A stretch of DNA of 13,833 nucleotides from an uncultured Bacilli bacterium (GCA_934130005.1 CAKOXD010000015.1:1-13833); one strand, 5' to 3'. Positions 1 to 8,189 are shown, counted from the stretch's first letter. The notes: a model not told the origin generated them from the sequence alone. Made by a program: numbers and translations.

Positions 1-50
1 AATTCTTTAGATATTATAGTATCATCTTCAATTATCATTATCTTTTTCAT
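1..50 (-). CDS. Response regulator, N-terminal fragment (runs off left edge)
   Basis: The first 16 codons read MKKIMIIEDDTIISKE. This is the usual opening of a response-regulator receiver domain: a hydrophobic first beta strand followed by the acidic pocket (E8, D9, D10) that binds Mg2+ near the phospho-acceptor aspartate. The rest lies beyond the left edge, so the output domain, probably DNA-binding, cannot be seen. A GAAGGA ribosome binding site lies about 11 bases before the ATG and an extended -10 element further upstream. It appears to be host two-component signalling next to the defence genes rather than part of them. The family is fairly sure; the subfamily is not. Confidence 0.75.
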   Translation of the reverse strand, partial: MKKIMIIEDDTIISKE

Positions 51-79
51 ATATTATATTTCCTTCTTTCTATAGTTCT

Positions 80-88
80 ATTATATCA
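80..88 (-). promoter_or_regulatory. Extended -10 promoter of the response regulator
   Basis: On the minus strand the sequence is TGATATAAT, a perfect extended -10 (TGn plus TATAAT), about 30 bases before the response-regulator ATG. No good -35 is visible at 17 bases, which extended -10 promoters tolerate. Confidence 0.55.
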
Positions 89-130
89 TTATATTGATGG
101 ATTTTATATTACAAGTTTGTAAGGTATGAA

Positions 131-172
131 AAAAAGACTTAGTACATCATTGTGATGTGGGTAAGTCTTTTT
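131..172. terminator. Nested bidirectional rho-independent terminator
   Basis: A perfect 11-bp outer stem (131-141 with 162-172, arms AAAAAGACTTA and TAAGTCTTTTT) encloses a second 6-bp stem (ACATCA/TGATGT, loop TTG). The A-run and T-run at the two ends provide a U-tract in either direction. It separates the response-regulator promoter from the restriction operon and would catch read-through from res. Confidence 0.8.
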
Positions 173-288
173 AGATATTTCATGTATAGCTGCTCTCTTC
201 AGGGGGAAAAATTATACCCTAATTTTTTATCATATTTTTCATTATTATTGATTTATCACTTGCTATATTTCTCGTAAATAGCCCTATT

Positions 289-333
289 TTACCCATCTTG
301 CTCTATATAGTTGTTCCCCATTTGTTCCCAAGA
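289..333 (-). pseudogene. Possible integrase C-terminal tail remnant (left)
   Basis: On the minus strand this short open frame reads SWEQMGNNYIEQDG then stop. An SW-[EQ]-Q-x-x-N tail resembles the extreme C-termini of some Bacillota tyrosine integrases as I remember them. A second tail, similar residue by residue (SWQQLENKFL), occurs at 8097-8189. There is no integrase body upstream; the frame is closed by a stop six codons before the SW motif. It may mark an old element boundary. The family assignment rests on 10 to 14 residues and is tentative. Apart from this, 173-332 holds nothing I recognise. Confidence 0.3.
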
Positions 334-361
334 AAAAAATAGAACTCATTTTTAAGTTCTA
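333..361 (-). terminator. Terminator of the mod-res operon
   Basis: A 7-bp perfect stem (TAGAACT at 340-346 with AGTTCTA at 355-361) is followed on the minus strand by a run of seven T. The res stop codon forms part of the first arm, a compact arrangement common in low-GC bacteria. Confidence 0.85.
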
Positions 362-2656
362 CTTTAATAATTCATCAAACAATTTCCATTCATCAGGGTT
401 CTCATTAAATGGTATGTAAGGAGTACTTTCAAAATATTTAAACTTTTCACCATCTTTTATGACTAAACCTCCAAATAGATTATGTCCTTTATTTCTTTCT
501 TCATATATGTATTTATAAAGTGCATTTGACTTCACTTCATTATCATTCTCATTAAATCCTTTACCAGCTTTTGTATCAAATATTCCGATACTACCGTCTT
601 TAAACTTAATAATGAAGTCTGGTTGGAATGTTGATTTATCGGCTTTTTGAATACCAAAATTTGTTTTCATATGTTCTGCTCCATTTTTCCAGAACCACTC
701 TATCTTATCTTCATGTAAGTCTAGATAATTCATAAAATCAACTTCTAACTGATCAACCTTTCCAGCTTTTAGTTCAATAAATAATGGTTGATATAACGAA
801 AGTTTTGACTTTATTTCTACATTAGTTTCCGTATTATAATTCTTCGTTTGTTCAATTTCCCATTCATCATTAAATTCCTCGTCACTTTTTGCACTAACTT
901 CCATTTCATGAATTGGTTTATACTTTTCAGTAGCTTCTGATAATATTCCAGCAAATATATCATAATTAGAAACAACCATATTTTGAATATACATTATTCC
1001 ACCACGTGCTGATTCTAATCCCAAATATTTTTTAAATGTATATAATATTGCTTGTTTTACTGTTGGTATTGATCTTTTTGGAGCAAACCCACTTAAATTA
1101 TCACTTACCAATTTATCATATTTTATTTCTAAATCAACAGGACTTATATTTACCTTTACTAATGCTTCCATTGGATCAAATTTTATATCCTTATCCACAT
1201 CAGTACTTTCTATTCTTACATTACCCATTATACCATCGTTTTTGCCATATTCTGTTACTACACCTTTATTTCTTAAGGCTCCTGTGTTGTCATAATAATT
1301 TGTCAACTCATTCTCTGATATTTGCTTAATTCCAAAGTGTTCACAGAAAATATGCTCATATGTTGTAAAAAAACTTCTTGTTATATCACCATAATCAACA
1401 CGATTTCTATAGTATGATCTTAATGGTGTTGGTGTATACTCACTTCTTCTTTTTGCACACAAAGATTTAATAATATTTGGATTATATACTTCTTTCTTTA
1501 TGGCTATTGATTGAATATTTGTATAAACGAACGCTCTGTTCAACTCTTCATCTTCATAGTGATGAGCTTCTGGCATTCTAAGAATTCTTCCAACAGTTTG
1601 AATTTCAAAAACGATACTATTAGTTTCTCTAAACTTAACTAAAACTTGAGCTCTAGGACAATCCCAACCTGTATCTATTGCCATCTTAAATATTAGATAT
1701 TCAATTTTACCGTCTAATGGTAATAATTCGTCTGAGTTTTTATCAATAGTATCTCCATCAAGCCATACGGCTAATTTACCATTTTCTCTTGTTATTCCTT
1801 TTTCTTCTAGGAATTTAATAGTTGATTCCTTTTTCAAATCTCCTGCAGTCGAATTAGGTATCTGTATTAATACAAGAGGATTAACATTTGTATCTTGCTC
1901 TTTATATTTTCTGGCCAATTCTTCTCGTTTTTGATATGCACTTTCTAGAATCAGTCTTTCCGAATCCATTTCATCGTCTACTATTTTTTCTATATCTTGA
2001 TTTATGATAATTTCTTTCTTTATCATTTCTTCTTCAATAACTTCAGTTGGCCTTATCTCAACTTTGGTATTTCTATCATCTAAAACAGGCGTAGCACTCA
2101 TCTCTATCGTTAATTCTGGAATTATTATTTCATCACGTATCTCCTTAGCTCTTCCTGTTGTTGCACCTGCATGACTTTCATCAATGATTAAGACTATTTT
2201 TCTTCCTAATGCATGAGTATTTTTCAACACCTCGGGGAAATTAATAGTTTCTTTATCTTTCATTACAGTATTTTTAAATTCGCCAGTATCTTTATCTTTA
2301 TTTCTTATTTTTTCCCAATTGGCAAAAACAACTTCATTTTGATTAATTTCACTTCTGCTTCCAAAAAACTCTTGCTCTAATAAAGCGCAACTTAAAGTGT
2401 CATCAACTTCTCTTTTAACACTTTTTAAACTTTGTTTGTGCAACTCTCCTCTGCCAATACTTACCCACAAAAAGCATAGATCAAGATCAGAATCTTGAAC
2501 AAGTTCTAACATATATCTTGCCATAGTAAACGTTTTTCCACTACCAGTTGGAGCCTGCAATACTATTGTTTCATTTCCCTCTAAATCAAAATACATTTTA
2601 GATAAAGTAAGGAGTTGTACAATTGCTTTTTCTTGATATTTTTTTAATTCTTTCAT
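359..2656 (-). CDS. res: Type III restriction endonuclease subunit Res
   Basis: This is the restriction and helicase subunit of a type III restriction-modification enzyme. With Mod it hydrolyses ATP, moves along DNA and cuts near paired, head-to-head unmodified sites. The 765 residues contain an SF2 helicase core: Walker A APTGSGKT at 35-42, DESH at 159-162, SATP at 187-190, TGWDCPRA at 329-336 and QTVGRILRMP at 353-362. The C-terminal nuclease domain shows D680 and D694-T-K696, the PD...DxK arrangement of this family. Length is somewhat short of EcoP1/EcoP15 Res but in range for Bacillota versions. The ATG is preceded by TAAGGAGG, which lies inside the last codons of mod, and only one base separates the two genes, so they are probably translationally coupled. 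No frameshift or missing motif is seen; it looks active. Confidence 0.95.
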   Translation of the reverse strand: MKELKKYQEKAIVQLLTLSKMYFDLEGNETIVLQAPTGSGKTFTMARYMLELVQDSDLDLCFLWVSIGRGELHKQSLKSVKREVDDTLSCALLEQEFFGSRSEINQNEVVFANWEKIRNKDKDTGEFKNTVMKDKETINFPEVLKNTHALGRKIVLIIDESHAGATTGRAKEIRDEIIIPELTIEMSATPVLDDRNTKVEIRPTEVIEEEMIKKEIIINQDIEKIVDDEMDSERLILESAYQKREELARKYKEQDTNVNPLVLIQIPNSTAGDLKKESTIKFLEEKGITRENGKLAVWLDGDTIDKNSDELLPLDGKIEYLIFKMAIDTGWDCPRAQVLVKFRETNSIVFEIQTVGRILRMPEAHHYEDEELNRAFVYTNIQSIAIKKEVYNPNIIKSLCAKRRSEYTPTPLRSYYRNRVDYGDITRSFFTTYEHIFCEHFGIKQISENELTNYYDNTGALRNKGVVTEYGKNDGIMGNVRIESTDVDKDIKFDPMEALVKVNISPVDLEIKYDKLVSDNLSGFAPKRSIPTVKQAILYTFKKYLGLESARGGIMYIQNMVVSNYDIFAGILSEATEKYKPIHEMEVSAKSDEEFNDEWEIEQTKNYNTETNVEIKSKLSLYQPLFIELKAGKVDQLEVDFMNYLDLHEDKIEWFWKNGAEHMKTNFGIQKADKSTFQPDFIIKFKDGSIGIFDTKAGKGFNENDNEVKSNALYKYIYEERNKGHNLFGGLVIKDGEKFKYFESTPYIPFNENPDEWKLFDELLK

Positions 2657-2657
2657 T

Positions 2658-4622
2658 CTAATCCTCCTTACTAATTTTAACTATTTTCTTGAATAATTCT
2701 ACAATCTTATAAGGAATTGGTTCTACGTTATAATTCTTTATTTCCTTAAGTGTATTGATATCTATATAATCTCCTAAAGTAAATATATATAAATTCTTTT
2801 CTGCTTCTATTTCTTTAATCTCACTAATAAATTCATCATATTTAGATCCAAAGATATCAAAATATACACAAGTGTATCTTGTTTTTTTAGCATCTGAATA
2901 TATAGCATATTCTTTATTTGATTTAATTTTATTAAAAGTGCTTCCCTTTACACATAGCATAGGTATACATTTTTCTGTTAAATCATAATATAATTGATCC
3001 TTAGTTCCAGCATAATCAACAAATTCTGTTTCAAAATATTTAAGTGTCCCATGTAATCCGTCGTAGTGGCTTCCCTTTTTATTAACACCAGATATTATCA
3101 GACTATTATCATTTATTTTTTTCTCGATAGAATCATATTTCTCTTTATTATCATCTAATATTTTTTTAATTTCTTTCTGTAGTACTTCATTGTTATTTGT
3201 AAAGTCACTAAAACTTAAAGGTTTATTCATTAATACCGTTGTTGATTTATCATTATAATCATACCCATGTATTATTTTTTCAATTCTAGGATAAGTAATT
3301 GAAGAACATATACCATTTTCTTCTACACATTTTTTCCATTCTTTATTATCAGATTTTTTTATTTCAATAAATTCACTATCAGTTAGATTGTTATTTTTTT
3401 TAAATTCTTTTTGTATTTTTTCTGACACTTCATTATTTGTACATAATATAAATTTTCTGTGTCCATCATCTTCTTTATTTAACTCCATGACAGCTTGCCC
3501 TGTAGTTCCACTTCCGGCAAAAAAATCTAAAACTATACTATCTTTATTTGATGCTAATTGTACAAGCGTCTTTATAAGTAAGCTAGGTTTTGGTCTCATT
3601 GCAGTATAATCACCATTAAGAATATTATTTAATTCTTTAGTTCCATCTGTAGTAGTTCCTTTACTTAATAACATTGAGTATGGTGTTATACTTCTCAACT
3701 CATTAATAAAAGTTTTTATTGATGGTACTGCATCATCATTTTTTCCCCAATAAATTCTACTTACCATTTTGCCATCTTCATTCATTATGACATCTGAGTT
3801 TAATTGTTCAAATTCTTCTTTAGAAATGTCAAATTGTCGTGTGATTTTTTTACCACTTGGAGTTGTAACTGTATAATAGTTTTTGTGATTTGGATTTGAT
3901 GCTTCTTCCGTTCTTGATATACTTCCTGCTTTATAAGGTCCTCTTGGATCTTTATCAGGATTAGGATATGTATTTACAAAATTTGGAGTTTCTATGATTT
4001 TATTTAATACTTTTTCTCCTTTGTAACATACAACTATGTATTCATGGTCTTTTCTAAATGTCGTTGTATTTTTCATTTTTCCATCTCTTCCAACGCCACT
4101 TTTTCTCCATATCATTATATCAGTATTATTTTCACCAAATATTTTATTACATAGCATTTTTAATTGTATAGCTTCATTGTCATCTATACTAATAAACATT
4201 ACTCCATTTTCTGACATTAAATTCTTTGCTAGCTTTAATCTTTTATCCATAAAGTTTAGCCATTTACTATGTCTATATCCATCTTCAAGATCTATAAACT
4301 TATCGTTATATACAAAGTCATTATTTCCTGTATTATATGGAGGATCTATATATATTACATCAATGGCTTCTTTATGTGTATAATTTAATACACTTAGGGA
4401 ATGAAAGTTATCACCCTCAATAATAATATTACTTTCTCCACCGTCATTAATGTCTTTATCTCTAATTTCTTTTAAAACTGGTATATATTTATCACATTCT
4501 TCTACTATTTTTTCTGGTTCTTTTTCTTTATCCCATACTAATCCATACTTGCCATTTTTTTCTTCACTTAATTCTTCTATATATTGAACTAATTCTTCCT
4601 TAGTCATTTCTTCTAAATTCAT
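2658..4622 (-). CDS. mod: Type III adenine-N6 DNA methyltransferase subunit Mod
   Basis: Mod recognises the target site, transfers methyl from S-adenosylmethionine to adenine N6, and directs Res. The 654-aa protein has the catalytic motif DPPY at 93-96 followed by the AdoMet-binding motif FFAGSGTTG at 367-375. This is the beta-class order, with the target-recognition region lying between the motifs at about 175-340. The stretch from about 80 to 160, including the DPPYNTG neighbourhood, is typical of EcoP15I-like Mod proteins. The C-terminal third is variable. The start is fixed by AAGGAGG at 4629-4635, with an extended -10 promoter about 35 bases further up. Mod is first in the operon, so the host is methylated before or together with Res synthesis. 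The recognition sequence cannot be deduced here. Confidence 0.95.
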   Translation of the reverse strand: MNLEEMTKEELVQYIEELSEEKNGKYGLVWDKEKEPEKIVEECDKYIPVLKEIRDKDINDGGESNIIIEGDNFHSLSVLNYTHKEAIDVIYIDPPYNTGNNDFVYNDKFIDLEDGYRHSKWLNFMDKRLKLAKNLMSENGVMFISIDDNEAIQLKMLCNKIFGENNTDIMIWRKSGVGRDGKMKNTTTFRKDHEYIVVCYKGEKVLNKIIETPNFVNTYPNPDKDPRGPYKAGSISRTEEASNPNHKNYYTVTTPSGKKITRQFDISKEEFEQLNSDVIMNEDGKMVSRIYWGKNDDAVPSIKTFINELRSITPYSMLLSKGTTTDGTKELNNILNGDYTAMRPKPSLLIKTLVQLASNKDSIVLDFFAGSGTTGQAVMELNKEDDGHRKFILCTNNEVSEKIQKEFKKNNNLTDSEFIEIKKSDNKEWKKCVEENGICSSITYPRIEKIIHGYDYNDKSTTVLMNKPLSFSDFTNNNEVLQKEIKKILDDNKEKYDSIEKKINDNSLIISGVNKKGSHYDGLHGTLKYFETEFVDYAGTKDQLYYDLTEKCIPMLCVKGSTFNKIKSNKEYAIYSDAKKTRYTCVYFDIFGSKYDEFISEIKEIEAEKNLYIFTLGDYIDINTLKEIKNYNVEPIPYKIVELFKKIVKISKED

Positions 4623-4654
4623 AATAAACCTCCTTCAGGATTCTCCTAAATATA

Positions 4655-4682
4655 ATTATATCACAGAAACATCGTCTTTTAA
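4655..4682 (-). promoter_or_regulatory. Promoter of the mod-res operon
   Basis: The minus strand carries TGATATAAT (extended -10; TATAAT at 4655-4660) with a weak -35, TTAAAA, 16 bases upstream. It lies about 33 bases before the mod ATG and is the only good promoter between mod and the phage remnants. Confidence 0.6.
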
Positions 4683-4727
4683 TACTAAATAGATCCTTAT
4701 ACTTGATTTTTTTTAATAATTAAGTGA

Positions 4728-5153
4728 TTAATACAACACGGAGGTGTCTATGTTAAGAAAATTTCTGTTATAGATATCAGTACTGAAGAATGGATTCTCC
4801 GCCCTATTGATTATGAATGGGTTTCAGCAAGATATTTAAAGCCAGAAATGGGTTATTTGATATTTAATGTTGCCGATGATTTAATGTCACCTAAATATAA
4901 TGTTGGAGATACCATATTAGCGGAGTTTTTAAATAATAAAGTTATAAAAGAAGATGGAGATTACTTAGTAAAATTAAAAGAATTTGATTCTTGGTTATTC
5001 ATCCATATTTATGTAAAAAAAGATGGCTACTTAGTTGCACCACTTAATAATAACAATTCAAAATCTATCTTGTCTAAATTTTATACAAAGAAAGAATTCA
5101 CAGAAAGTGCTACACAACCTCATAAAGCTATAAGGATTTCTAAAAATATATAA
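4728..5153 (+). pseudogene. Headless S24/LexA-type phage repressor
   Basis: This open frame starts after a stop at 4725-4727 with no usable in-frame start until ATG 4848. It encodes the C-terminal half of a CI/LexA-like repressor: an EWVSARYL stretch, then a strand leading into DDLMSPKYNVGD, then the GDYLVKL and APLN strands. In S24 peptidases the equivalent motif is (G)DSMxPxxxxGD, with Ser as nucleophile. Here that position is Leu, and the Lys partner expected in the later strand (around SWLFIHIYV) is not seen. The helix-turn-helix half is gone. A GGAGG at 4740-4744 precedes an ATG at 4750, but that frame stops after seven codons. It cannot be a normal self-cleaving repressor; at most a short non-DNA-binding peptide from 4848 is made. 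Confidence 0.7.
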
Positions 5154-5180
5154 AAAAAATCTCGTACTGGAATACGAGAT
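5152..5180 (-). terminator. Rho-independent terminator after the repressor remnant
   Basis: A perfect 8-bp stem (5159-5166 ATCTCGTA with 5173-5180 TACGAGAT, loop CTGGAA) is flanked by eight A, which give a T8 tract on the minus strand. The plus-strand side has no T-tract and runs straight into unrelated sequence. This suggests the original bidirectional terminator was clipped when the DNA between repressor and integrase was lost. Confidence 0.65.
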
Positions 5181-5204
5181 CAATCAGAAATACCGTTTTG
5201 TTAG

Positions 5205-5810
5205 AGTCTGAGAAACTTTAAACAATTCCTTTCTGTTGAAACTGATATCAAATGGATTGGTATTTTTGAAATATTATATTACTGTGGATTAAGACGTGGA
5301 GAACTTAGAGGATTACAATGGAAAGATATCAATTTTAAAGATAGAACATTAAGTATATCCAAACAAATTAATGACCGTTGTGGATCCGTTAAAAATTGGC
5401 GATTCTCGGTTCCAAAAACTAAAAGTAGTATAAGAATATTAAAGATGCCACAAGTTCTCACAAACGACCTTAAAGCGATGAAAAACGAGGCAGAAAAGAT
5501 ACATGGATTCAATGATAATTTCTTTGTCGCAGGAGATATGCTTCCTGTATGTAGCAATACACTTACTAATCATAAAAATGTTAACTGCAAATTAGCTAAT
5601 GTTAAACAGATCCGATTACATGATTTCAGCCATTCTTGTGCATCTCTTCTGGTTAATAAAGGTGCTAATGTTCAAATTGTAGCAAAATACTTAGGACATA
5701 CAAAAGTTGAAAAAACATTAAAAACTTATTCACACCTATTTACAAGTACTTTGGACGAAGTAGTTGCCGTAATAGATAATTTAGATAATTATAAAACCGA
5801 TGATAATTAG
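5205..5810 (+). pseudogene. Truncated tyrosine integrase, catalytic domain only
   Basis: The frame opens after a stop at 5202-5204 and runs to TAG at 5808 with no in-frame ATG before 5445. It contains a tyrosine-recombinase catalytic domain: LYYCGLRRGEL with catalytic Arg I, the WKDINF strand, a beta-hairpin region, LHDFSHSCAS, YLGHTKVEKTL and TYSHL with the nucleophilic Tyr. The arm- and core-binding N-terminal domains are absent. In box II the usual HxxR is HDFS, so the second catalytic Arg is Ser. Loss of the front half plus this substitution make it inactive. With the repressor fragment upstream it is the relic of an integrative element or prophage. A terminator follows directly. Codon use matches its surroundings. 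Confidence 0.85.
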
Positions 5811-5828
5811 TCACCGGTTATTTTTATA
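5795..5828. terminator. Convergent terminator between integrase remnant and nuclease gene
   Basis: Arms AACCGATGA (5795-5803) and TCACCGGTT (5811-5819) pair over nine positions with one A/C mismatch; the loop contains the integrase stop codon. ATTTTT follows on the plus strand, and TTTTAT follows the stem on the minus strand, so it can serve both converging genes. Confidence 0.7.
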
Positions 5829-7263
5829 CTTTAGACACCATTAAACTTGTTTTTTCTTGAAGTACATTTAAAAATTCTTTGTGTGCATGTTCATAACATT
5901 TTAATGCTCTAATTATATCTGCATCTGTTATTGGTAAAATCAAACCATGCTCATCTAAGTAGGTATCTGCACAACTATTAATAAACTTATCATACTTTTC
6001 AATTGTCCTACACGATAATATACCAATTTGTCCTCTTCTGGTGCTAAATCTTCCAAGCAATTGATCTAATTCTGGATTCTGTGGATCATTTTTATAGTTT
6101 TTACATTCGATTATTATTTGTGGGCTTGTCATCTTAATCTTATCTGATATTACTGCAAAATAGCCCTCTTCAGCTATATTGGAAAAAATAATATCAATTC
6201 TTTTTCTTCCCTCATGGATTTTTTCCTCTTTTCGTGGATTAGATAAATCTGGATAAGTTAAGAACTCATATATTCCTATCATTAAGTTATGATAATCAGA
6301 AGCACTATCTGTTCCAACTGGAATGGACTTTAATTTTTCTATCATAAAATTACATACATCTTCATAATTAACCTCAGTCAATAGTTCTCCATTCATACAA
6401 TTAGTATTCTTGTTTTTACTCTTAAAATCGTTAAAAATTTCTGGGTGTTTAACTGTAAAATCCAAGATATATTTTTTATCCATTACTGGTTCTTTTTCAA
6501 TAATAGACTTTTTTGTAACATATCTTTCTTTTGTTGTTTTTCTAATTTTTACCAAAGATGTTTCGTTTTCAATATTTTCCTTTTGTAAAAAATTTAAAAT
6601 AAAATGTTGTCTATATTTTGATGGTGTATATGTTTCACAGAAGCTTATAATTGATTTTGGTACTAATAATACAGGTGTATTATCTACTACCAACCTATCA
6701 ATATATTTGTTTTCCCATTTGTGGGTTTCCATATTCCAATAATACCCTGATGGTACATTTTTAGTAAGAGGAATATTATTTAACTCACATTGTTCAATTG
6801 TGTATTCCAACAATTTTATTCTGATAATATTTGTTATTAAATCTGATAATTTATCCCTGTCTATATTTTCAATAAATATTCTCAAATCTTCAATATTTTC
6901 TAATATACCATATTCGATAGCCTTACTATTCTTTAATTGTGTGAAAATATCCAAAGTACCGCTTTGGCCAATACCTTTACCTCTTGACTTATTCTTTGAT
7001 AGTCCAAGATGTGTTTCGTTTACTTCGCCTATTCTGGTACAGATCATTCTTGCTTTATTATCCATATTGTTTTTTAACAGTCCGATTAAATATGAAAAGA
7101 AATCTTGTAACAGTTCATTACATGCCACGGTAAAATCAGAGTTGCATTTTGCAATTAATGTTGAATCAATAAACAAAGGAATATCTTTTTCAATATCAAT
7201 ATTCACAAAATCTAATTCTAATTGTGTTTTATTTAAATTATAAATACTGCTAATAGTTGCCAT
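5824..7263 (-). CDS. PD-(D/E)XK nuclease-like protein, putative defence effector
   Basis: This 479-aa protein has no family name that I can give with certainty. The C-terminal part (about 330-420) has the layout of a PD-(D/E)XK restriction-endonuclease domain: GRKRID with D357, then PQIIIECKNY with E386-C-K388, then ELDQLLGRFSTRRGQIGIL, as in Mrr-like and related nucleases. The N-terminal 200 residues carry motifs that seem conserved in unnamed homologues as I remember them (IPLFIDSTLIAK, GLSKNKSRGKGIGQSG, DKLSDLITNIIR); their role is unknown. It is the second gene of a tight pair: its AGGAGG binding site overlaps the upstream gene's stop, and the gap is 8 bases. Position beside a type III system and phage relics supports a defence role by inference. 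The nuclease fold is fairly sure; substrate and trigger are not visible. Confidence 0.75.
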   Translation of the reverse strand: MATISSIYNLNKTQLELDFVNIDIEKDIPLFIDSTLIAKCNSDFTVACNELLQDFFSYLIGLLKNNMDNKARMICTRIGEVNETHLGLSKNKSRGKGIGQSGTLDIFTQLKNSKAIEYGILENIEDLRIFIENIDRDKLSDLITNIIRIKLLEYTIEQCELNNIPLTKNVPSGYYWNMETHKWENKYIDRLVVDNTPVLLVPKSIISFCETYTPSKYRQHFILNFLQKENIENETSLVKIRKTTKERYVTKKSIIEKEPVMDKKYILDFTVKHPEIFNDFKSKNKNTNCMNGELLTEVNYEDVCNFMIEKLKSIPVGTDSASDYHNLMIGIYEFLTYPDLSNPRKEEKIHEGRKRIDIIFSNIAEEGYFAVISDKIKMTSPQIIIECKNYKNDPQNPELDQLLGRFSTRRGQIGILSCRTIEKYDKFINSCADTYLDEHGLILPITDADIIRALKCYEHAHKEFLNVLQEKTSLMVSKV

Positions 7264-7271
7264 ATTACCTC

Positions 7272-8039
7272 CTATTTATCATCAATCATTTTTTTATTTA
7301 TATAATCAATTATTACTAATCCATAATTTATAAAAAAATCTTTTTGATCATCTGTATAATTTAATCTTTTATTAATGTCTTCCTTTGTGGAATGTCTGAA
7401 GCATTCTAATTTGTTTCTATAACCTTTTACTATATCATCTGATAAACATCCCTCAGTATCTGTATAATCTAAAACAATAAATTTATCACTTTTTTTATGA
7501 GGCTTTAAAAGATATTCTATACTATTACAAAGTGCTTCAAGCTTCTCATCTAATGACATGTTATTAAACTCAGCGCCTCTCGTAGATACAATTTTTAAAG
7601 TTTTTGCTGCATTGTCAGACACTCTATATTTATTTTTTTTTATAAATTTGAGATTTTCGACGAAGATACTTCTATCAGCCCATGCCACTTTACCACTATA
7701 TCCATCTCTTTCGATAATCTTTTTTCTTATCTTATCATATGATAAATCCCATCTTTCTGTTGGCCTCTCTAAGAATTTAGGAAATTCTTCTATGTAATAA
7801 CCCATATCATTTAAATAGTTACATAAATATATAAAATTATTATCATTTACGGTATCTATCATTGGATTATTTGGATTATAAGGTTGAATAAGCTCTTTAA
7901 ATTTATCTATTGCATCTTGCTCATCATAGATCCAAAATTTATCGCCGCTAGCCCTCCAAGTTAATAAATCTTGGAACTTGTTAGCATAATATTCATGTTT
8001 ATAATATGTTTGACAAAAGTATGTTTTTAATTCTACCAT
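7272..8039 (-). CDS. Uncharacterised 255-aa protein, partner of the nuclease
   Basis: I do not recognise this family. It is a soluble protein, mixed in its first half (aromatic-rich opening, TWRASGDKFWIYD around 27-39) and predominantly helical after about residue 160. The second half includes ISTRGAEF-like and MSLDEKLEALCNSIEYLL stretches, then YRNKLECFRHSTKED. The helical C-terminal half with polar Arg/His residues recalls abortive-infection-type domains, but I cannot match a defined motif such as Rx4-6H. No membrane segment or signal peptide is seen. The start is set by AAGGAGGG at 8044-8051. As first gene of a two-gene operon with the PD-(D/E)XK protein it could be a sensor, specificity factor or inhibitor; that is inference from linkage only. 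Confidence 0.7.
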   Translation of the reverse strand: MVELKTYFCQTYYKHEYYANKFQDLLTWRASGDKFWIYDEQDAIDKFKELIQPYNPNNPMIDTVNDNNFIYLCNYLNDMGYYIEEFPKFLERPTERWDLSYDKIRKKIIERDGYSGKVAWADRSIFVENLKFIKKNKYRVSDNAAKTLKIVSTRGAEFNNMSLDEKLEALCNSIEYLLKPHKKSDKFIVLDYTDTEGCLSDDIVKGYRNKLECFRHSTKEDINKRLNYTDDQKDFFINYGLVIIDYINKKMIDDK

Positions 8040-8062
8040 GTACCCTCCTTATAAAAAAAATC

Positions 8063-8081
8063 CTATACTATAATTGTATAG
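8063..8081. repeat. Inverted repeat in the operon leader, possible operator
   Basis: CTATAC and GTATAG form a perfect 6-bp inverted repeat with a 7-base centre. It lies between the likely -10 element and the ribosome binding site of the 7272-8039 gene. It could be an operator or a weak RNA hairpin; nothing further supports either. Confidence 0.4.
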
Positions 8082-8095
8082 AAATTTATAATTCC

Positions 8096-8124
8096 ATTAT
8101 ACAACTTTTTTCCTTAGATGTCTG
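8096..8124 (-). promoter_or_regulatory. Likely promoter of the two-gene nuclease operon
   Basis: The minus strand has TATAAT (8096-8101) and a partial -35, CAGACA (8119-8124), at exactly 17 bases. It lies about 57 bases before the ATG. The promoter overlaps the right integrase-tail-like frame. Confidence 0.45.
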
Positions 8125-8189
8125 CAATAATTATGTAATTTTAACAAAAATTTGTTCTCAAGCTGCTGCCAAGAATTATTTTTAATATT
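8097..8189 (-). pseudogene. Possible integrase C-terminal tail remnant (right)
   Basis: Minus-strand frame bounded by TAG at 8190-8192 and TAA at 8097-8099. It reads NIKNNSWQQLENKFLLKL and continues for a further twelve residues. Ten consecutive positions (SWQQLENKFL) match the left remnant (SWEQMGNNYI) by identity or conservative change, in the same codon register and orientation. No integrase body is present. It could be the other edge of an old integrative element spanning the type III genes and the nuclease pair; tentative. Confidence 0.3.

Noticed and set aside
205..222. Minus-strand TATAAT near 214 as a promoter
   Set aside because: No extended -10, no -35 at a suitable distance and no gene directly downstream before the terminator at 131-172.
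1036..1329. Open frames on the plus strand inside res and mod (here, 3388-3609 and 4036-4383)
   Set aside because: Leu/Ile/Phe/Ser-rich products with no motif, lying opposite well-identified genes; they are antisense shadows.
3394..3401. Run of eight A (minus strand) inside mod, as a phase-variation tract
   Set aside because: Homopolymers of this length are expected in DNA this AT-rich, the frame is intact, and no tandem repeat of the kind known from phase-variable mod genes is present.
4740..4773. Good ribosome binding site (GGAGG) plus ATG at 4750 before the repressor remnant
   Set aside because: The frame closes after seven codons and is not the repressor frame. It may be a relic of a start or coincidence, so it is not listed as a gene.
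5279..5557. Minus-strand frame of 92 codons across the integrase remnant
   Set aside because: The plus strand carries unmistakable integrase motifs over the same bases.
6800..7243. 147-codon plus-strand frame opposite the PD-(D/E)XK gene
   Set aside because: Composition follows from the antisense of a charged AT-rich gene, and no ribosome binding site or motif supports it.
7395..7425. HEPN motif in the 255-aa protein (YRNKLECFRH)
   Set aside because: The spacing between Arg-Asn and His is too long for Rx4-6H, so the resemblance is not enough to call a HEPN domain.
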